From positions 1,403,189 to 1,467,188 of the forward strand of contig NZ_CP045851.1 of assembly GCF_009650215.1 (NCBI RefSeq): 64,000 bases of DNA, given 5' to 3'. Each line of letters opens with the position of its first letter. The stretch's first letter is position 1. Under the pieces are notes generated by a model that saw only the letters and a list, made by a program, of their open reading frames with translations, ran no database searches and was not told the DNA's origin. Below are positions 35,377-45,218 of the stretch, in pieces. This DNA comes from Actinomarinicola tropica. GTDB lineage: Bacteria > Actinomycetota > Acidimicrobiia > Acidimicrobiales > SKKL01. The position numbers and the translations under genes are program-made.

Positions 35377-36425
35377 GCGACGACCGGTACGGCGCCCTCG
35401 TCGACATCGGGTGGTCGGACCGCTGGACGGCGCTGTTCGCCGAGGCGGTCGAGGACACGGGCGCGAGCGACGACGCCCGACCCGGCAGGGTGACGCGCCA
35501 CGACGGGGTAGCCGTCATGGTCGCCACCGCCGAGGGTGTGGTCCAGCTGCCGGTGCGGGGGGTGCTCGCTCCGCCGACCGTAGGGGACTGGGTGGTCGTC
35601 GACGGGGGCGCCGTGAGCGCCGTGCTGCCGCGCCACTCGCTCATCCGACGGCGCGACGTGGACAAGGACGTCGAGCAGCTCATCGCAGCCAACGTCGACG
35701 TCGTCGCCTGCGTGTGCGGGCTCGATCGGCCCGTGAAGCTCGGCCGCATCCAGCGCACGGCGATGCTGGCGTGGGACGCCGGCGCCGTTCCGGTGGTCGT
35801 GCTGACGAAGGCCGACCTCGTCCCGGACGCCGCGGCCGAGGCGGAGCGGGTCGAGGCGGCGTTCCCCGCGATCGATGTCTACGTCGTCGACGCGCGTGGG
35901 GGGACCGGGCTCGAGCGACTCCGCGACGTGATCGCCGGACGCAGCGTCGTGCTCGTCGGGGAGTCGGGGGCGGGCAAGTCGACCCTGACGAACGCGCTCG
36001 CCGGCGAGGAGCGCGCGGTCACCGGCGAGGTGCGGAGGGGTGACGCCAAGGGCCGCCACACGACGACGGCGCGAGAGCTCCACCCCCTCGGCGACGGTGC
36101 GGTGGTCATCGACTCGCCGGGCATCCGCTCCGTCGGCGTGTGGGTCGACGCCGACGTCCTGTCGAGCTCCTTCGGCGACGTCGAGGACCTGGCGGAGGCC
36201 TGTCGCTTCAACGACTGCGCTCACGACACCGAACCGGGATGCGCGGTGCTCGCCGCCGTCGAGGGCGGAGAGCTGGCCCCGGCCCGGCTCGACGCGTGGA
36301 GGGAGATGGCGCGCGAGGTGGCGGCAGCCGAGCGTCGCGCCGATCCGCAGGCCGAGCGGCGCCATGGCCGCCGCGTCGCTCGGGTCGTCAAGGAGGCCAA
36401 GCGGCAGCGACCCGACCAGCGGTGA
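35373..36425 (+). CDS. rsgA: Ribosome small-subunit-dependent GTPase RsgA
   Basis: 350 residues; GTPase that acts late in 30S assembly. An OB-fold N-terminus is followed by the circularly permuted G domain, with motifs in order G4 (LTKADLV), G1 (GESGAGKSTL), the G2 region (GRHTTTARELHPL) and G3 (DSPG). The zinc knuckle is CRFNDCAHDTEPGC. The C-terminal helix is basic (RRHGRRVARVVKEAKRQR). ATG overlaps the nitroreductase stop. Confidence 0.95.
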   Translation: MSDDRYGALVDIGWSDRWTALFAEAVEDTGASDDARPGRVTRHDGVAVMVATAEGVVQLPVRGVLAPPTVGDWVVVDGGAVSAVLPRHSLIRRRDVDKDVEQLIAANVDVVACVCGLDRPVKLGRIQRTAMLAWDAGAVPVVVLTKADLVPDAAAEAERVEAAFPAIDVYVVDARGGTGLERLRDVIAGRSVVLVGESGAGKSTLTNALAGEERAVTGEVRRGDAKGRHTTTARELHPLGDGAVVIDSPGIRSVGVWVDADVLSSSFGDVEDLAEACRFNDCAHDTEPGCAVLAAVEGGELAPARLDAWREMAREVAAAERRADPQAERRHGRRVARVVKEAKRQRPDQR

Positions 36426-36464
36426 CGTGCGGCTCCCCGACTGGGGGTGACGTCGTCCCTCTCG

Positions 36465-36470
36465 TACCCT
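36465..36470 (+). promoter_or_regulatory. Candidate leaderless -10 of the SURF1 gene
   Basis: TACCCT seven bases before GTG 36478; no Shine-Dalgarno between. Confidence 0.45.
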
Positions 36471-36477
36471 GCGTGGC

Positions 36478-37284
36478 GTGTACCGCTTCGCGCTGCGCCC
36501 GCGCTGGATCCTGTCGCACCTGCTGGCCCTCGCCGTCGTCGTCGTCTGCATCGGCGCCGGCATCTGGCAGCTCGACCGCCTGGACCAGAAGCGCACGGCG
36601 ATCGATCGCTACGACGAGATGTCGGCGCTCCCGACCGTCCCCGTCGGGGATCTGCTCGGCCCCGACACGCCCGAGGACGCGGTGGACGAGCTCGTCCACC
36701 GCCGGGTGAGCGCCACCGGCACCTACCTGGTCGACGAGCAGGTCACCGTCCGGAACCGCACGCTCGACGGCGCGCCGGGGCACTGGGTCCTGACCCCCGT
36801 GCTCCTCGACGACGGCACCGCGGTGGTCGTCAATCGGGGGTGGGTGCCGATGGCCGTCCTCGAGGACCTCTCGACGGCCGCGCCCCCGACGGGGGAGGTC
36901 GAGGTCGTCGGCACGCTGAGCGCCACCCAGGAACGGGGGACGTTCGGCGCCGTCGACGCGGCGGAGGGGCGGATCGTCGACTTCGCCCGGGCCGACATCG
37001 GCCGTCTGGCCGCGCAGATCGACGTGCCGGTGCTGCCCGCGTACGTGACCCTCGAGGGGCAGGTCCCCGACACCGCCGACGTCCCTGTGCCGGTGGAGCC
37101 GATCGAGCCCGACGAGGGGCCGCACCTCGGCTACGCCGCCCAGTGGTTCATCTTCGCCGCGATCGCAGCCGTCGGCTACCCGCTCATCCTCCGCAAGGTC
37201 GCCCGGGACCGGGCAGCGGAGGCGGCGGCGGACGGTGCCCCACGTGTGCGTCGCCGCAGCGCCAAGGTGCCGGTCGACGACTGA
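36478..37284 (+). CDS. SURF1-family cytochrome oxidase assembly protein
   Basis: 268 residues. Two membrane segments, near the N-terminus (about 11-31, ending in GIWQLDRLDQKR, the SURF1 signature) and the C-terminus (WFIFAAIAAVGYPLIL), flank a periplasmic domain with VVNRGWVP. SURF1 helps heme a insertion into cytochrome c oxidase. No oxidase genes are in the window. Confidence 0.92.
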   Translation: MYRFALRPRWILSHLLALAVVVVCIGAGIWQLDRLDQKRTAIDRYDEMSALPTVPVGDLLGPDTPEDAVDELVHRRVSATGTYLVDEQVTVRNRTLDGAPGHWVLTPVLLDDGTAVVVNRGWVPMAVLEDLSTAAPPTGEVEVVGTLSATQERGTFGAVDAAEGRIVDFARADIGRLAAQIDVPVLPAYVTLEGQVPDTADVPVPVEPIEPDEGPHLGYAAQWFIFAAIAAVGYPLILRKVARDRAAEAAADGAPRVRRRSAKVPVDD

Positions 37285-37337
37285 TCGCCCGGTGCCGCCG
37301 GCGGACATGCAGCATGGGTGCGCCGGAGGGGCGCTGG

Positions 37338-37343
37338 TAGTGT
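37338..37343 (+). promoter_or_regulatory. Candidate leaderless -10 of the winged-helix-like gene
   Basis: TAGTGT seven bases before the ATG at 37351. Confidence 0.4.
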
Positions 37344-37350
37344 GCCTCCG

Positions 37351-37977
37351 ATGTCCCACCCGTCCCCGCTGCCGCTCCTGGTGCTCCACGGCCTGCGCCT
37401 GAAGGGGTTCGCCGACGTCTCCACCCTGGCGGCCACGAGCGGCGCCGAGCCGGTGTCGATCGAGCTCACCCTCGGCGAGCTCCACGGGCGTGGCTTCGTC
37501 CACCTGCCCGGGTCCGGGTCGCTCGGTTGGGCGCTCACCCGGGACGGCCGCTCGGAGAACGAGCGCCTCCTCCACCTCGAGCTCGAGCTCCTCGGCGCCC
37601 GGTCCCACGTCGAGGCCGCCTACCGGCGCTTCCTCGGCATCAACCAGGAGCTGCGGTCCCTCTGCACCGACTGGCAGGTGCGCGGCGACGCCCTGAACGA
37701 CCACGACGACGTCGAGTACGACGAGTCCGTCATCGCCCGGCTCGGCTCGCTGCACCGTCGGGCCCGTCCGGTGTGCGTCGAGCTGTCGACCCGCCTCGCC
37801 CGCTTCGGTCGCTACGAGCGCCGGCTCGCGGCCGCGCTCGACAAGGTCCGCGACGGGGACGGCGGCTGGTTCACCCAACCGCTCATCGACTCGTACCACA
37901 CGGTCTGGTTCGAGCTCCACGAAGACCTCCTGGCCACCCTCGGCATCGACCGCACCGCCGAAGCCAGCCACCTCTAG
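37351..37977 (+). CDS. Winged-helix-like hypothetical protein
   Basis: 208 residues, no named family recognised. The N-terminal 70 residues look like a winged helix (LKGFADVSTLAATSG, LTLGELHGRGFVHLPG, GWALTRDGRSENE), in the style of MarR/PadR-like regulators. The rest is helical, with conserved-looking SYHTVWFELHEDLLATLGI. Relatives are usually annotated only as transcriptional regulator. It ends 11 bases before dapA. Confidence 0.7.
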   Translation: MSHPSPLPLLVLHGLRLKGFADVSTLAATSGAEPVSIELTLGELHGRGFVHLPGSGSLGWALTRDGRSENERLLHLELELLGARSHVEAAYRRFLGINQELRSLCTDWQVRGDALNDHDDVEYDESVIARLGSLHRRARPVCVELSTRLARFGRYERRLAAALDKVRDGDGGWFTQPLIDSYHTVWFELHEDLLATLGIDRTAEASHL

Positions 37978-37988
37978 GAAGCACCCAC

Positions 37989-38870
37989 ATGCCTCGATTC
38001 GGCCGCGTCCTCACCGCCATGGTGACCCCCTTCGGCCCCGACGGGGCGCTCGACCTCGACGGCGCCGCGGCGCTCGCCCGGTGGCTGGTCGACAACGGCA
38101 ACGACGGCGTGGTCGTCGCCGGCACCACCGGCGAGGCGCCCACGCTCAGCAAGGAGGAGCACCTCCTGCTCATCCAGGCGGTGCGCGCCGCGGTGCCCGA
38201 CGCCGTCGTCGTCGCCGGTGCCGGCAGCAACGACACCCGTCACGCCATCGCGATGACCGAGACGGTCACCGACATCGGCGTCGACGCCGTGCTGTCGGTC
38301 GGGCCGTACTACAACCGGCCGCCCCAGGCCGGGATCGAGGCCCACTTCCGGGCCATCGCCGCCGCCACCGACCTGCCGATCGTGATCTACGACGTGCCGG
38401 GTCGCACCGGGCGCCGATTCGACCACGACGTGCTGGTGCGGCTCTTCACCGAGGTCCCGAACTGCGTGGCCTTCAAGGACGCCACCGGTGATCCCGCCGG
38501 TGCCGCCCGTCTGCTCGCGGCGGTGCCCGACCTCGAGCTCTACAGCGGCGACGACGCGCTCACGCTGCCCCTCCTCGCCGTCGGCGCCGTCGGCGTCATC
38601 GGGGTGTCCTCGCACTGGGCGGCCCCGGAGCTCGCCGAGATGGTCGCCGCCGTCGAGAAGGGCGACCTGGCCCACGCCCGGACGGTGAACGCCCGGCTCC
38701 AGCCGTCGTTCCGCTACGCCAACTCGGAGACGTGCGTGTTCTCGCAGTCGGCCAAGGCGATGATGAACGTGCTCGGCGTCGAGGTGGGGGAGTGCCGCCT
38801 GCCGCTCGGACCGGCGCCCGACGGGACGGGCGCGCGGGCCCGCGAGGTGCTCGAGGCGCTCCGTGGCTGA
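37989..38870 (+). CDS. dapA: 4-hydroxy-tetrahydrodipicolinate synthase
   Basis: 293 residues; condenses pyruvate with aspartate semialdehyde at the entry of the DAP/lysine branch. TIM barrel with VVAGTTGEAPTLSKEEH, the catalytic Tyr in YYNRPPQ and the Schiff-base Lys in CVAFKDATGD. ATG 37989; the open frame upstream belongs to another gene. Eight-base overlap with rnj. The dapA-rnj-ftsK order is standard for actinobacteria. Confidence 0.96.
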   Translation: MPRFGRVLTAMVTPFGPDGALDLDGAAALARWLVDNGNDGVVVAGTTGEAPTLSKEEHLLLIQAVRAAVPDAVVVAGAGSNDTRHAIAMTETVTDIGVDAVLSVGPYYNRPPQAGIEAHFRAIAAATDLPIVIYDVPGRTGRRFDHDVLVRLFTEVPNCVAFKDATGDPAGAARLLAAVPDLELYSGDDALTLPLLAVGAVGVIGVSSHWAAPELAEMVAAVEKGDLAHARTVNARLQPSFRYANSETCVFSQSAKAMMNVLGVEVGECRLPLGPAPDGTGARAREVLEALRG

Positions 38871-40524
38871 TCCGGTCCGCATCACGTTCCTCGGCGGTCT
38901 CGGCGAGATCGGCCGCAACTGCGCCTGCATCGAGGTCGACGGCCGCATCATGCTGCTCGACTGCGGCCTGATGTTCCCGGACCTCGACATGCTCGGGGTC
39001 GACCTCGTCCTCCCGGACTTCACGTACCTGCGCGACAACGCCGACCGTGTCGAGGGCTGCATCACCACCCACGGCCACGAGGACCACGTCGGTGGGCTGT
39101 CCTTCCTGCTGCGGGACATCTCGTTCCCGATCTACGGCTCCGAGCTCGCGCTCGGGATCGCCCGCAACCGCATCGAGGAGGCCGGGTTGCTCGGGCGCAC
39201 CGAGCTCATCCCGGTGCGCGACGGCGAGCGCCGCATGATCGGGCCGTTCGACGTCGAGTTCATCCCCGTCACCCACTCGGTGCCGCACGGCTTCGCCACC
39301 GCGTTCCACACGCCGCAGGGCACGATCCTGCACTCGGGGGACTTCAAGCTCGACCTCACCCCGGTCGACGGGCGCCTCACCGACCTCGCCCGGATGGGTC
39401 AGATCGCGAAGGAGGACGGCGTCCGGCTGCTCCTCGCCGACTCCACCAACGCCGAGGAGGCCGGTCACTCCCGGTCCGAGAGCTCGGTCGGCGCCGTCCT
39501 CTACGACCTCTTCCACGCCCACGAGGGGCGCCGGATCATCACCGCCAGCTTCGCCAGCCACGTGCACCGGGTGCAGCAGATCGCCGATGCGGCGATGGCG
39601 TTCGGCCGCACGGTCGTCACCATCGGCCTGTCGATGAAGAAGAACGTGCGGTTGGCGCGGGACCTCGGACTGCTGAAGATCCCCGACCACGCCATCCGCG
39701 ACATCGAGGACGTCGGTGACCTCGAGCCGGGCAAGGTGTGCATCATCTCCACCGGTAGCCAGGGCGAGCCGATGTCGGCGCTCGCGCTGATGGCCTCGGG
39801 GGAGAGCCGCTGGCTGAAGCTCGGACCGGACGACACCGTCATCCTCAGCTCCCACCCGATCCCGGGCAACGAGATGAACGTCTCGAAGGTCATCGACGGT
39901 CTCGTGCGGCTCGGCGCCGAGGTCGTGCACTCCGGCATCGCCGACGTGCACGCCACCGGCCACGCCAAGGCCGACGAGCTGAAGACGCTCCACTCGATCA
40001 CCCGTCCCGACTGGTTCATCCCCGTCCACGGCGAGTACCGGCACCTGCGCCAGCACGCACGGATCGCGGCGTCGATGGGGACGCCGGAGGACCGCATCCT
40101 CGTCTGCGAGGACGGCGACTCCGTGCTGCTCACCGACGACGGCATCGAGCGCACCGAGAGCGTCCCCGCCGGCTACCTCTACGTCGACGGCATCGTCGGC
40201 GACATCGGCCACGGCGTGCTGCGGGACCGCAAGGTCCTGGCCGAGGAGGGCGTCGTCGTGGTGATCGCCGCGGTCGACGTCGTCAACGGGGTCGTCATCA
40301 CCGGCCCCGAGGTCATCACGCGCGGGTGGGTGCACGCCCCCGAGGCCGAGGAGCTGCTCGGCGAGGCCACCGAGGTCGTGCGTCAGGCGATCGAGGAGGC
40401 GCTGGCCGAGGAGGCGCCGGACGTCGAGACGCTCCAGCGGGTGATCCGTCGTGCCGCCGGCCGGTTCGTCAACCAGCGGACGCGCCGCCGACCGATGATC
40501 GTGCCCGTCGTGATGGAGGCCTGA
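38863..40524 (+). CDS. rnj: Ribonuclease J
   Basis: 553 residues; 5'-3' exo- and endoribonuclease of the metallo-beta-lactamase superfamily. Motif 1 is FLGGLGEIGRNCACIEVDGR, motif 2 HGHEDHVGG, then ILHSGDFKLD, ADSTNAE and the beta-CASP motif STGSQGEPMSAL; HGEYRHLRQHA also fits. The C-terminal domain (about 450-553) is short. GTG start inside the dapA end gives coupling. Works with PNPase, also in this window, in RNA turnover. Confidence 0.96.
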   Translation: MADPVRITFLGGLGEIGRNCACIEVDGRIMLLDCGLMFPDLDMLGVDLVLPDFTYLRDNADRVEGCITTHGHEDHVGGLSFLLRDISFPIYGSELALGIARNRIEEAGLLGRTELIPVRDGERRMIGPFDVEFIPVTHSVPHGFATAFHTPQGTILHSGDFKLDLTPVDGRLTDLARMGQIAKEDGVRLLLADSTNAEEAGHSRSESSVGAVLYDLFHAHEGRRIITASFASHVHRVQQIADAAMAFGRTVVTIGLSMKKNVRLARDLGLLKIPDHAIRDIEDVGDLEPGKVCIISTGSQGEPMSALALMASGESRWLKLGPDDTVILSSHPIPGNEMNVSKVIDGLVRLGAEVVHSGIADVHATGHAKADELKTLHSITRPDWFIPVHGEYRHLRQHARIAASMGTPEDRILVCEDGDSVLLTDDGIERTESVPAGYLYVDGIVGDIGHGVLRDRKVLAEEGVVVVIAAVDVVNGVVITGPEVITRGWVHAPEAEELLGEATEVVRQAIEEALAEEAPDVETLQRVIRRAAGRFVNQRTRRRPMIVPVVMEA

Positions 40525-40535
40525 GCCGCCGGCGC

Positions 40536-40997
40536 TCAGTCGGCGGAGGCCAGGTCGACCCAGTAGGCCTCGTACAGGAGGTCGGCGCCGGACTGGCGGT
40601 GCCGCAGCAGGTCGGTGAGCAGGGCGAGGGCCCGCTCGCGGATGCGCTCGGCGGTCGTCTCGGGCTCGGGGGCGTCGGTGACGAGGGCCTCGCGGAGGTC
40701 GTCGAGCTCGGCCCGCAGGCGGGGGTGCTCGGCGGTGAGGCGGGCGATGCGTGCGACGACGTGGGGGCTCGTGCGCTCGAGCTCGGGGAACAGGTCGCCC
40801 TCGGTCTCCTCCACGTGGTCGTGCAGCGCCCCGTCGAGCTCGTCGCAGACGAGCGCGACGTTGGTGCGCCAGACCGGGAGGTCGGCGAGGGCGGGCTCGG
40901 CGAGGGCCCGTTCGAGGCGATCCATGAGCTCACGCAGGCGCTCGCGGCGGGCCTCGGCCCGTGCCTGAGGCTCGGGGGCGGGGACGTGGTCGGACAT
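40536..40997 (-). CDS. Hemerythrin-like domain protein
   Basis: 153 residues, four-helix layout. Putative diiron ligands: HDHVEETEGDLFPELE (HxxxE), EHPRLRAELDDL and a later His in LLRHRQSGADLLYEAY. The core is shorter than classic hemerythrins. May bind oxygen or NO, or be an iron sensor. ATG 40997 preceded by GAGGTGG. Divergent from ftsK across 170 bases; convergent with rnj. Confidence 0.7.
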   Translation of the reverse strand: MSDHVPAPEPQARAEARRERLRELMDRLERALAEPALADLPVWRTNVALVCDELDGALHDHVEETEGDLFPELERTSPHVVARIARLTAEHPRLRAELDDLREALVTDAPEPETTAERIRERALALLTDLLRHRQSGADLLYEAYWVDLASAD

Positions 40998-41167
40998 GGC
41001 GCACCACCTCGCATCGGCGACAGCTCGACCCTCGCAGACCGGGTCACGGAAGGGAAGGGGCGATCGTCCCGGCGGCGTCGTCCACGGAGGGTCCTTGACC
41101 CCGCGCCACCGTCCGGCGACCATGGTCGGCGGGTGGAGCCCGTTGGTCCCACGCGCCCGAGGTCCCT

Positions 41168-43633
41168 GTGGCAACGAAGCAGTCCACCCGATCCCGATCC
41201 ACCGCCGGCCGCTCCACGAAGGGGCGGGCCACCGCGCCGCCGAAGCCGCTGTTCGCCAGCGCGTTCGAGGGCCACGTCGCCGACGCGTGGGGGCTCGCCC
41301 TCGTCGCCCTCGGCGTCCTCGCCGGCCTCGGCATCTACGTCGACGCGGCCGGGGCGCTCGGCCGCCTCCTCGACGGCGCCGCCGGTGGCGCGCTCGGCGT
41401 CGCCCGGGTCCTCGTCCCGCCCGCCCTCGTCCTCGCCGGGGTGCTGCTCATCCGCAACGACGTCGACGACGACGGCGGCTTCCCCGTGCGCGGCGTGGTC
41501 GGGTCGCTCCTGCTCCTCGTCGGCGGCTCGGGCCTGCTCCACATGGGGCTCGGCCGCCCGGCGCTCGGCGACGGCATCGACGCGCTGTCCGACGCCGGCG
41601 GGGCGCTCGGCGCCGCCACCGGCATCCCCCTGGAGGCCGCGGCGTCGGTCTGGGGCGCGCTGCTCGTCCTCGTCACCGTCACCGTCCTCGGACTGCTCGT
41701 GCTCACCCACACGACGCTCCGCGCCGTCCTCGACGTCACCTCGGCGGGCGTGCGCCCCCTCGGCGACGTCGGTCGGCGGGCCGTCGGCGGTCTCTTCACC
41801 GGACCCTCGGGTGACGAGGGCGCGGCGACGACCCCGACCGACGCGACGCGGGTCGACGCCGCCCCCGTGAGCGAACCGACCGTCGTCGTCGGCGGCCGCG
41901 AGATCGTCGCGGACGACGCCGACGCCACGGCGGACGAGGCCATCGACCTCACCGACGCCACCGCGCTGTTCGACCAGGACGCCGGATCACCGCGCGCCGG
42001 TCGGGCCGCGCCCGAGCGGGCACCGGTCCCCGAACCCGCCGGCGATCCGGAGCAGCTCCACATCGACCTCGGGCCCGCCGCCACGTCGTCGCCCTGGAAG
42101 CTCCCGCGGGTCGACCTGCTGAAGAAGGCCGGACCGCACAAGGTCGATCGCTCGGCGGTCGAGGACGCCGGCCGCGTGCTCGAGCAGGCGCTCGCCGAGC
42201 ATGGCGTGGAGACGCGCCTGGTCGGCATGGTCGTCGGCCCCACGGTCACCCGCTACGAGCTCGAGCTGGGTCCCGGCGTGAAGGTCGCCCGCGTCACGAG
42301 CCTCCACAAGGACATCGCCTACGCGATGGCCACCCCCGACGTCCGCATCCTGGCTCCCATCCCGGGGCGCCAGGCGATCGGCGTCGAGGTGCCGAACGCC
42401 CAGCGCGAGCTCGTCGCCCTCGGCGACCTGCTCACGTCGCCCGAGGCCAAGAAGGCGACCCATCCCCTCGAGGTCGCGCTCGGCCGCGACATCAACGGCA
42501 CGTCGGTGATGCTGAACCTCGCGGCGATGCCCCACGTGCTCATCGCGGGCGCCACCGGTGCCGGCAAGTCGTCGTGCATCAACTCGATCATCACGTCGCT
42601 GCTGATGCGCTCCACGCCGGACCAGGTGCGGATGATCCTCGTCGACCCCAAGCGCGTCGAGCTCACCCAGTACGCCAAGCTGCCCCACCTGCTCACCGAG
42701 GTCGTCACCGACCCGAAGAAGGCGGCCAACGCACTCGACTGGGCGGTGCGGGAGATGGACCGCCGCTACGAGGTGCTGGAGGCCGTCGGCGTCCGCGACA
42801 TCACGGGCTACAACGCGGCGTACGACCGCGGCGACCTGCGCGAGGCGCCGGGAGCCGGCGAGGTCGGGCCCGACGGCGAGCCGCTCGAGTACCCGCGGAT
42901 GAGCTTCATCGTCATCGTGGTCGACGAGCTCAACGACCTCATGATGGTGGCCGCCCGCGACGTCGAGGCGAGCATCTGCCGCATCGCGCAGAAGGCCCGT
43001 GCGGTCGGCATCCACCTGGTGCTCGCCACCCAGCGGCCGTCGGTCAACGTCATCACCGGGCTCATCAAGGCCAACGTGCCGTCCCGCATCGCCTTCGCCG
43101 TGTCGAGCCTGGCCGACAGCCGCGTCGTCCTCGACCAGGGCGGGGCCGAGCGCCTCATCGGCAAGGGCGACATGCTCATGCTCACGGCCACGTCGAGCAC
43201 CGCCCAACGCGTCCAGGGTGCGTGGGTCACCGAGGAGGAGGTCCGCGACGTCGCGAAGGCCTGGCGCAAGCAGGCCCCGGAGGTCACCTACAACCAGGAG
43301 GTCCAGGGCGACGGTGAGCCGACCGGGGCCGCGGCGCAGCTGCCCGGTGGGTCCACCGGCGACGAGGACGACGACGAGCTCCTGCTCCAGGCCATGGACC
43401 TGGTGGTGCGCAGCCAGTTGGGGTCCACGTCGATGCTCCAGCGGAAGCTGCGCGTCGGGTTCGCCCGTGCCGGTCGCCTCATGGACCTGCTCGAGCAGCG
43501 GGGCGTGGTCGGCCCCTCGGAGGGGTCGAAGGCCCGTGCGGTCCTCATGACGCCCGAGGAGCTCGACGGCGCCGGTCCGACCGCCGACGACCTCATCGGT
43601 CCCGACCAGCTCCCGGACGACCCGGCGTTCTGA
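41168..43633 (+). CDS. ftsK: DNA translocase FtsK/SpoIIIE
   Basis: 821 residues. Four N-terminal membrane segments (about 40-185), a 150-residue acidic linker, then the motor: Walker A IAGATGAGKSSCINS, Walker B FIVIVVDELNDLMM, and LATQRPSVNVITGLIKAN. The C-terminal gamma winged helix (SQLGSTSMLQRKLRVGFARA) reads KOPS-type DNA. Clears chromosome ends at division. GTG 41168. Family length is 750-900. The linker is short compared with E. coli. Confidence 0.96.
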   Translation: MATKQSTRSRSTAGRSTKGRATAPPKPLFASAFEGHVADAWGLALVALGVLAGLGIYVDAAGALGRLLDGAAGGALGVARVLVPPALVLAGVLLIRNDVDDDGGFPVRGVVGSLLLLVGGSGLLHMGLGRPALGDGIDALSDAGGALGAATGIPLEAAASVWGALLVLVTVTVLGLLVLTHTTLRAVLDVTSAGVRPLGDVGRRAVGGLFTGPSGDEGAATTPTDATRVDAAPVSEPTVVVGGREIVADDADATADEAIDLTDATALFDQDAGSPRAGRAAPERAPVPEPAGDPEQLHIDLGPAATSSPWKLPRVDLLKKAGPHKVDRSAVEDAGRVLEQALAEHGVETRLVGMVVGPTVTRYELELGPGVKVARVTSLHKDIAYAMATPDVRILAPIPGRQAIGVEVPNAQRELVALGDLLTSPEAKKATHPLEVALGRDINGTSVMLNLAAMPHVLIAGATGAGKSSCINSIITSLLMRSTPDQVRMILVDPKRVELTQYAKLPHLLTEVVTDPKKAANALDWAVREMDRRYEVLEAVGVRDITGYNAAYDRGDLREAPGAGEVGPDGEPLEYPRMSFIVIVVDELNDLMMVAARDVEASICRIAQKARAVGIHLVLATQRPSVNVITGLIKANVPSRIAFAVSSLADSRVVLDQGGAERLIGKGDMLMLTATSSTAQRVQGAWVTEEEVRDVAKAWRKQAPEVTYNQEVQGDGEPTGAAAQLPGGSTGDEDDDELLLQAMDLVVRSQLGSTSMLQRKLRVGFARAGRLMDLLEQRGVVGPSEGSKARAVLMTPEELDGAGPTADDLIGPDQLPDDPAF

Positions 43634-43701
43634 CCCGTCGACCGCGGGCGCCGGGTTCCCGGCTTGGAGGGGACCGCCGCCGGCAGCCATCCTGAACCGT
43701 C

Positions 43702-44649
43702 GTGCTCGTCCTCCACATCCTCTTCGTCGTCGTCGGCTTGGTCGTGCTGACCAAGGCCGCCGACCAGTTCGTGCTGGGGGCGGCCCGCATCTCGCTCGCT
43801 CTGCGGATCAGCGCCGTGGTGGTCGGCGCGGTGATCGTCGGCTTCGGCACCTCTGCTCCCGAGATGCTCGTCTCGACGCTCGCCGCGCTCGACGGCAACG
43901 CCGAGGTCGGCCTCGGCAACATCGTCGGCTCCAACGTCGCCAACCTCACCCTGGTGCTCGGGGCCGCGGCCCTGATCGTCCGGGTCGGCATCCACGACGG
44001 CGTGCTGCGGCGCGAGGCACCGCTCATGCTCGGCGCCGTGGCGCTCTTCGCGCTCCTGGTCCAGGACGGCGTCGCAGGCTGGGAGGCCGCCGTCCTCCTC
44101 GTCGTCATGGTCGCCGTGCTCACGATCATCATCCGCTCGGGCGGTCTCCCCGATCCCGAGCTCGAGGAGGAGGTGGAGGAGTTCGCCGACGAGGCGCACC
44201 CGCACCCGCTGAAGGGCGAGGTCGTGCGGACGGTGATCGGCCTGCTCGGCACGCTGCTCGGCGCGCAGCTGCTCGTCACCGGCGCGGTGGAGGTCGCCGA
44301 CGCCGCAGGGCTCTCGGGCGGGTTCGTCGGCTTCACGCTCGTGGCGGTCGGCACGTCGCTGCCCGAGCTCGTCACCACGGTCGCCGCGGCCCGAGCCGGG
44401 GAGACCGACCTCATCGTCGGCAACCTGCTCGGTTCGAACATCTTCAACAGCCTGATCGTGGGGGCCACGATGGGGTTCGCGAGCGGGGGGCTCGACGCCC
44501 CGAAGCTGCTCGGCATCGGCGTGGTGATGATGGTGGCGATCGCCGGTGGCCTCGTCGTGCTGATGCTCGCCCGGCGGCAGCTCACCCGCATCGAGGGCGG
44601 CGGGCTGATCCTCGCCTACGGCGCGTCGGTGGCGCTGCTCGGCGTCTGA
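43702..44649 (+). CDS. Calcium/cation antiporter, CaCA family (YrbG-like)
   Basis: 315 residues with about ten membrane segments and the two alpha repeats: VGFGTSAPEMLVSTLAALDG with GNIVGSNVANLTLVLG, and VAVGTSLPELVTTVAAARAG with GNLLGSNIFNSLIVG. An acidic loop (DPELEEEVEEFADEAHPHP) lies between the halves, longer than in YrbG. GTG start with CATCCT eight bases upstream. Likely Na+ or H+/Ca2+ exchange. Confidence 0.9.
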   Translation: MLVLHILFVVVGLVVLTKAADQFVLGAARISLALRISAVVVGAVIVGFGTSAPEMLVSTLAALDGNAEVGLGNIVGSNVANLTLVLGAAALIVRVGIHDGVLRREAPLMLGAVALFALLVQDGVAGWEAAVLLVVMVAVLTIIIRSGGLPDPELEEEVEEFADEAHPHPLKGEVVRTVIGLLGTLLGAQLLVTGAVEVADAAGLSGGFVGFTLVAVGTSLPELVTTVAAARAGETDLIVGNLLGSNIFNSLIVGATMGFASGGLDAPKLLGIGVVMMVAIAGGLVVLMLARRQLTRIEGGGLILAYGASVALLGV

Positions 44650-44662
44650 CCGGCGGCGGGGC

Positions 44663-45142
44663 CTAGGCCCTCCAGAGGAGGACCTGGCCCTCGCCGGTGG
44701 TCATCAGCGAGGCGGGTTGGACCCGCAGGCGGTCGGGGATGAGGCGCAGGATGCCGAACGCCGGGCTCGTCGGGCTGTCCCACGCAGGGATGATGGCCGG
44801 GTCGTAGCCGACGGGCGGTGACGCCTGCGCGAACCGCTGCCACCCCTTGGCCAAGGCGTCCTCGCTCGTCTGCCACTCGGCGGAGCACTCCGCGGTGCAG
44901 GTGTCCTGGTCCGGGCTCCAGTACGTGACCGACATCCGCGGCATCGCCGCGAGGTCGTGGGCCTTCGGCGACAGGGGAGAGGTGGCGATCCACCCGGTGA
45001 GCTGCGCGCCGCTCCACTCCCAGATCGGGTGGAGCACCCGCGTCCTCGGCCGGCCGCGGGGGTCGGTGGTCCCGGCGACGCACCACACGATGCGGTGCGC
45101 CATCTCCACGAACGCCGGCGCGACGGTCTCCAGTGCTGCCAT
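44663..45142 (-). CDS. Pyridoxamine 5'-phosphate oxidase-like split-barrel protein
   Basis: 159 residues from ATG 45142 (GAGGAGAG upstream). FMN-binding split barrel: RIVWCVAGTTDPRGRPRTRV and LTGWIATSPLSPKAHDLAAM. Conserved-looking CTAECSAEW and a C-terminal extension. Could be a flavin- or F420-binding oxidoreductase or heme-handling protein; substrate unknown. Convergent with the cation exchanger. Confidence 0.8.
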   Translation of the reverse strand: MAALETVAPAFVEMAHRIVWCVAGTTDPRGRPRTRVLHPIWEWSGAQLTGWIATSPLSPKAHDLAAMPRMSVTYWSPDQDTCTAECSAEWQTSEDALAKGWQRFAQASPPVGYDPAIIPAWDSPTSPAFGILRLIPDRLRVQPASLMTTGEGQVLLWRA

Positions 45143-45218
45143 GGTTGCTCTCCTCGCTCGCCCTGTCCGGAGCATGTCACAGGTGACCGGCGCCACTGCG
45201 GAGCGGGAGGGGGAGGAG

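Noticed and set aside
40998-41167. TTGACC at 41095-41100 as the -35 of an ftsK promoter.
   Set aside because: The matching -10 (GACCAT) is poor and no hexamer lies at the leaderless distance; the promoter cannot be placed.
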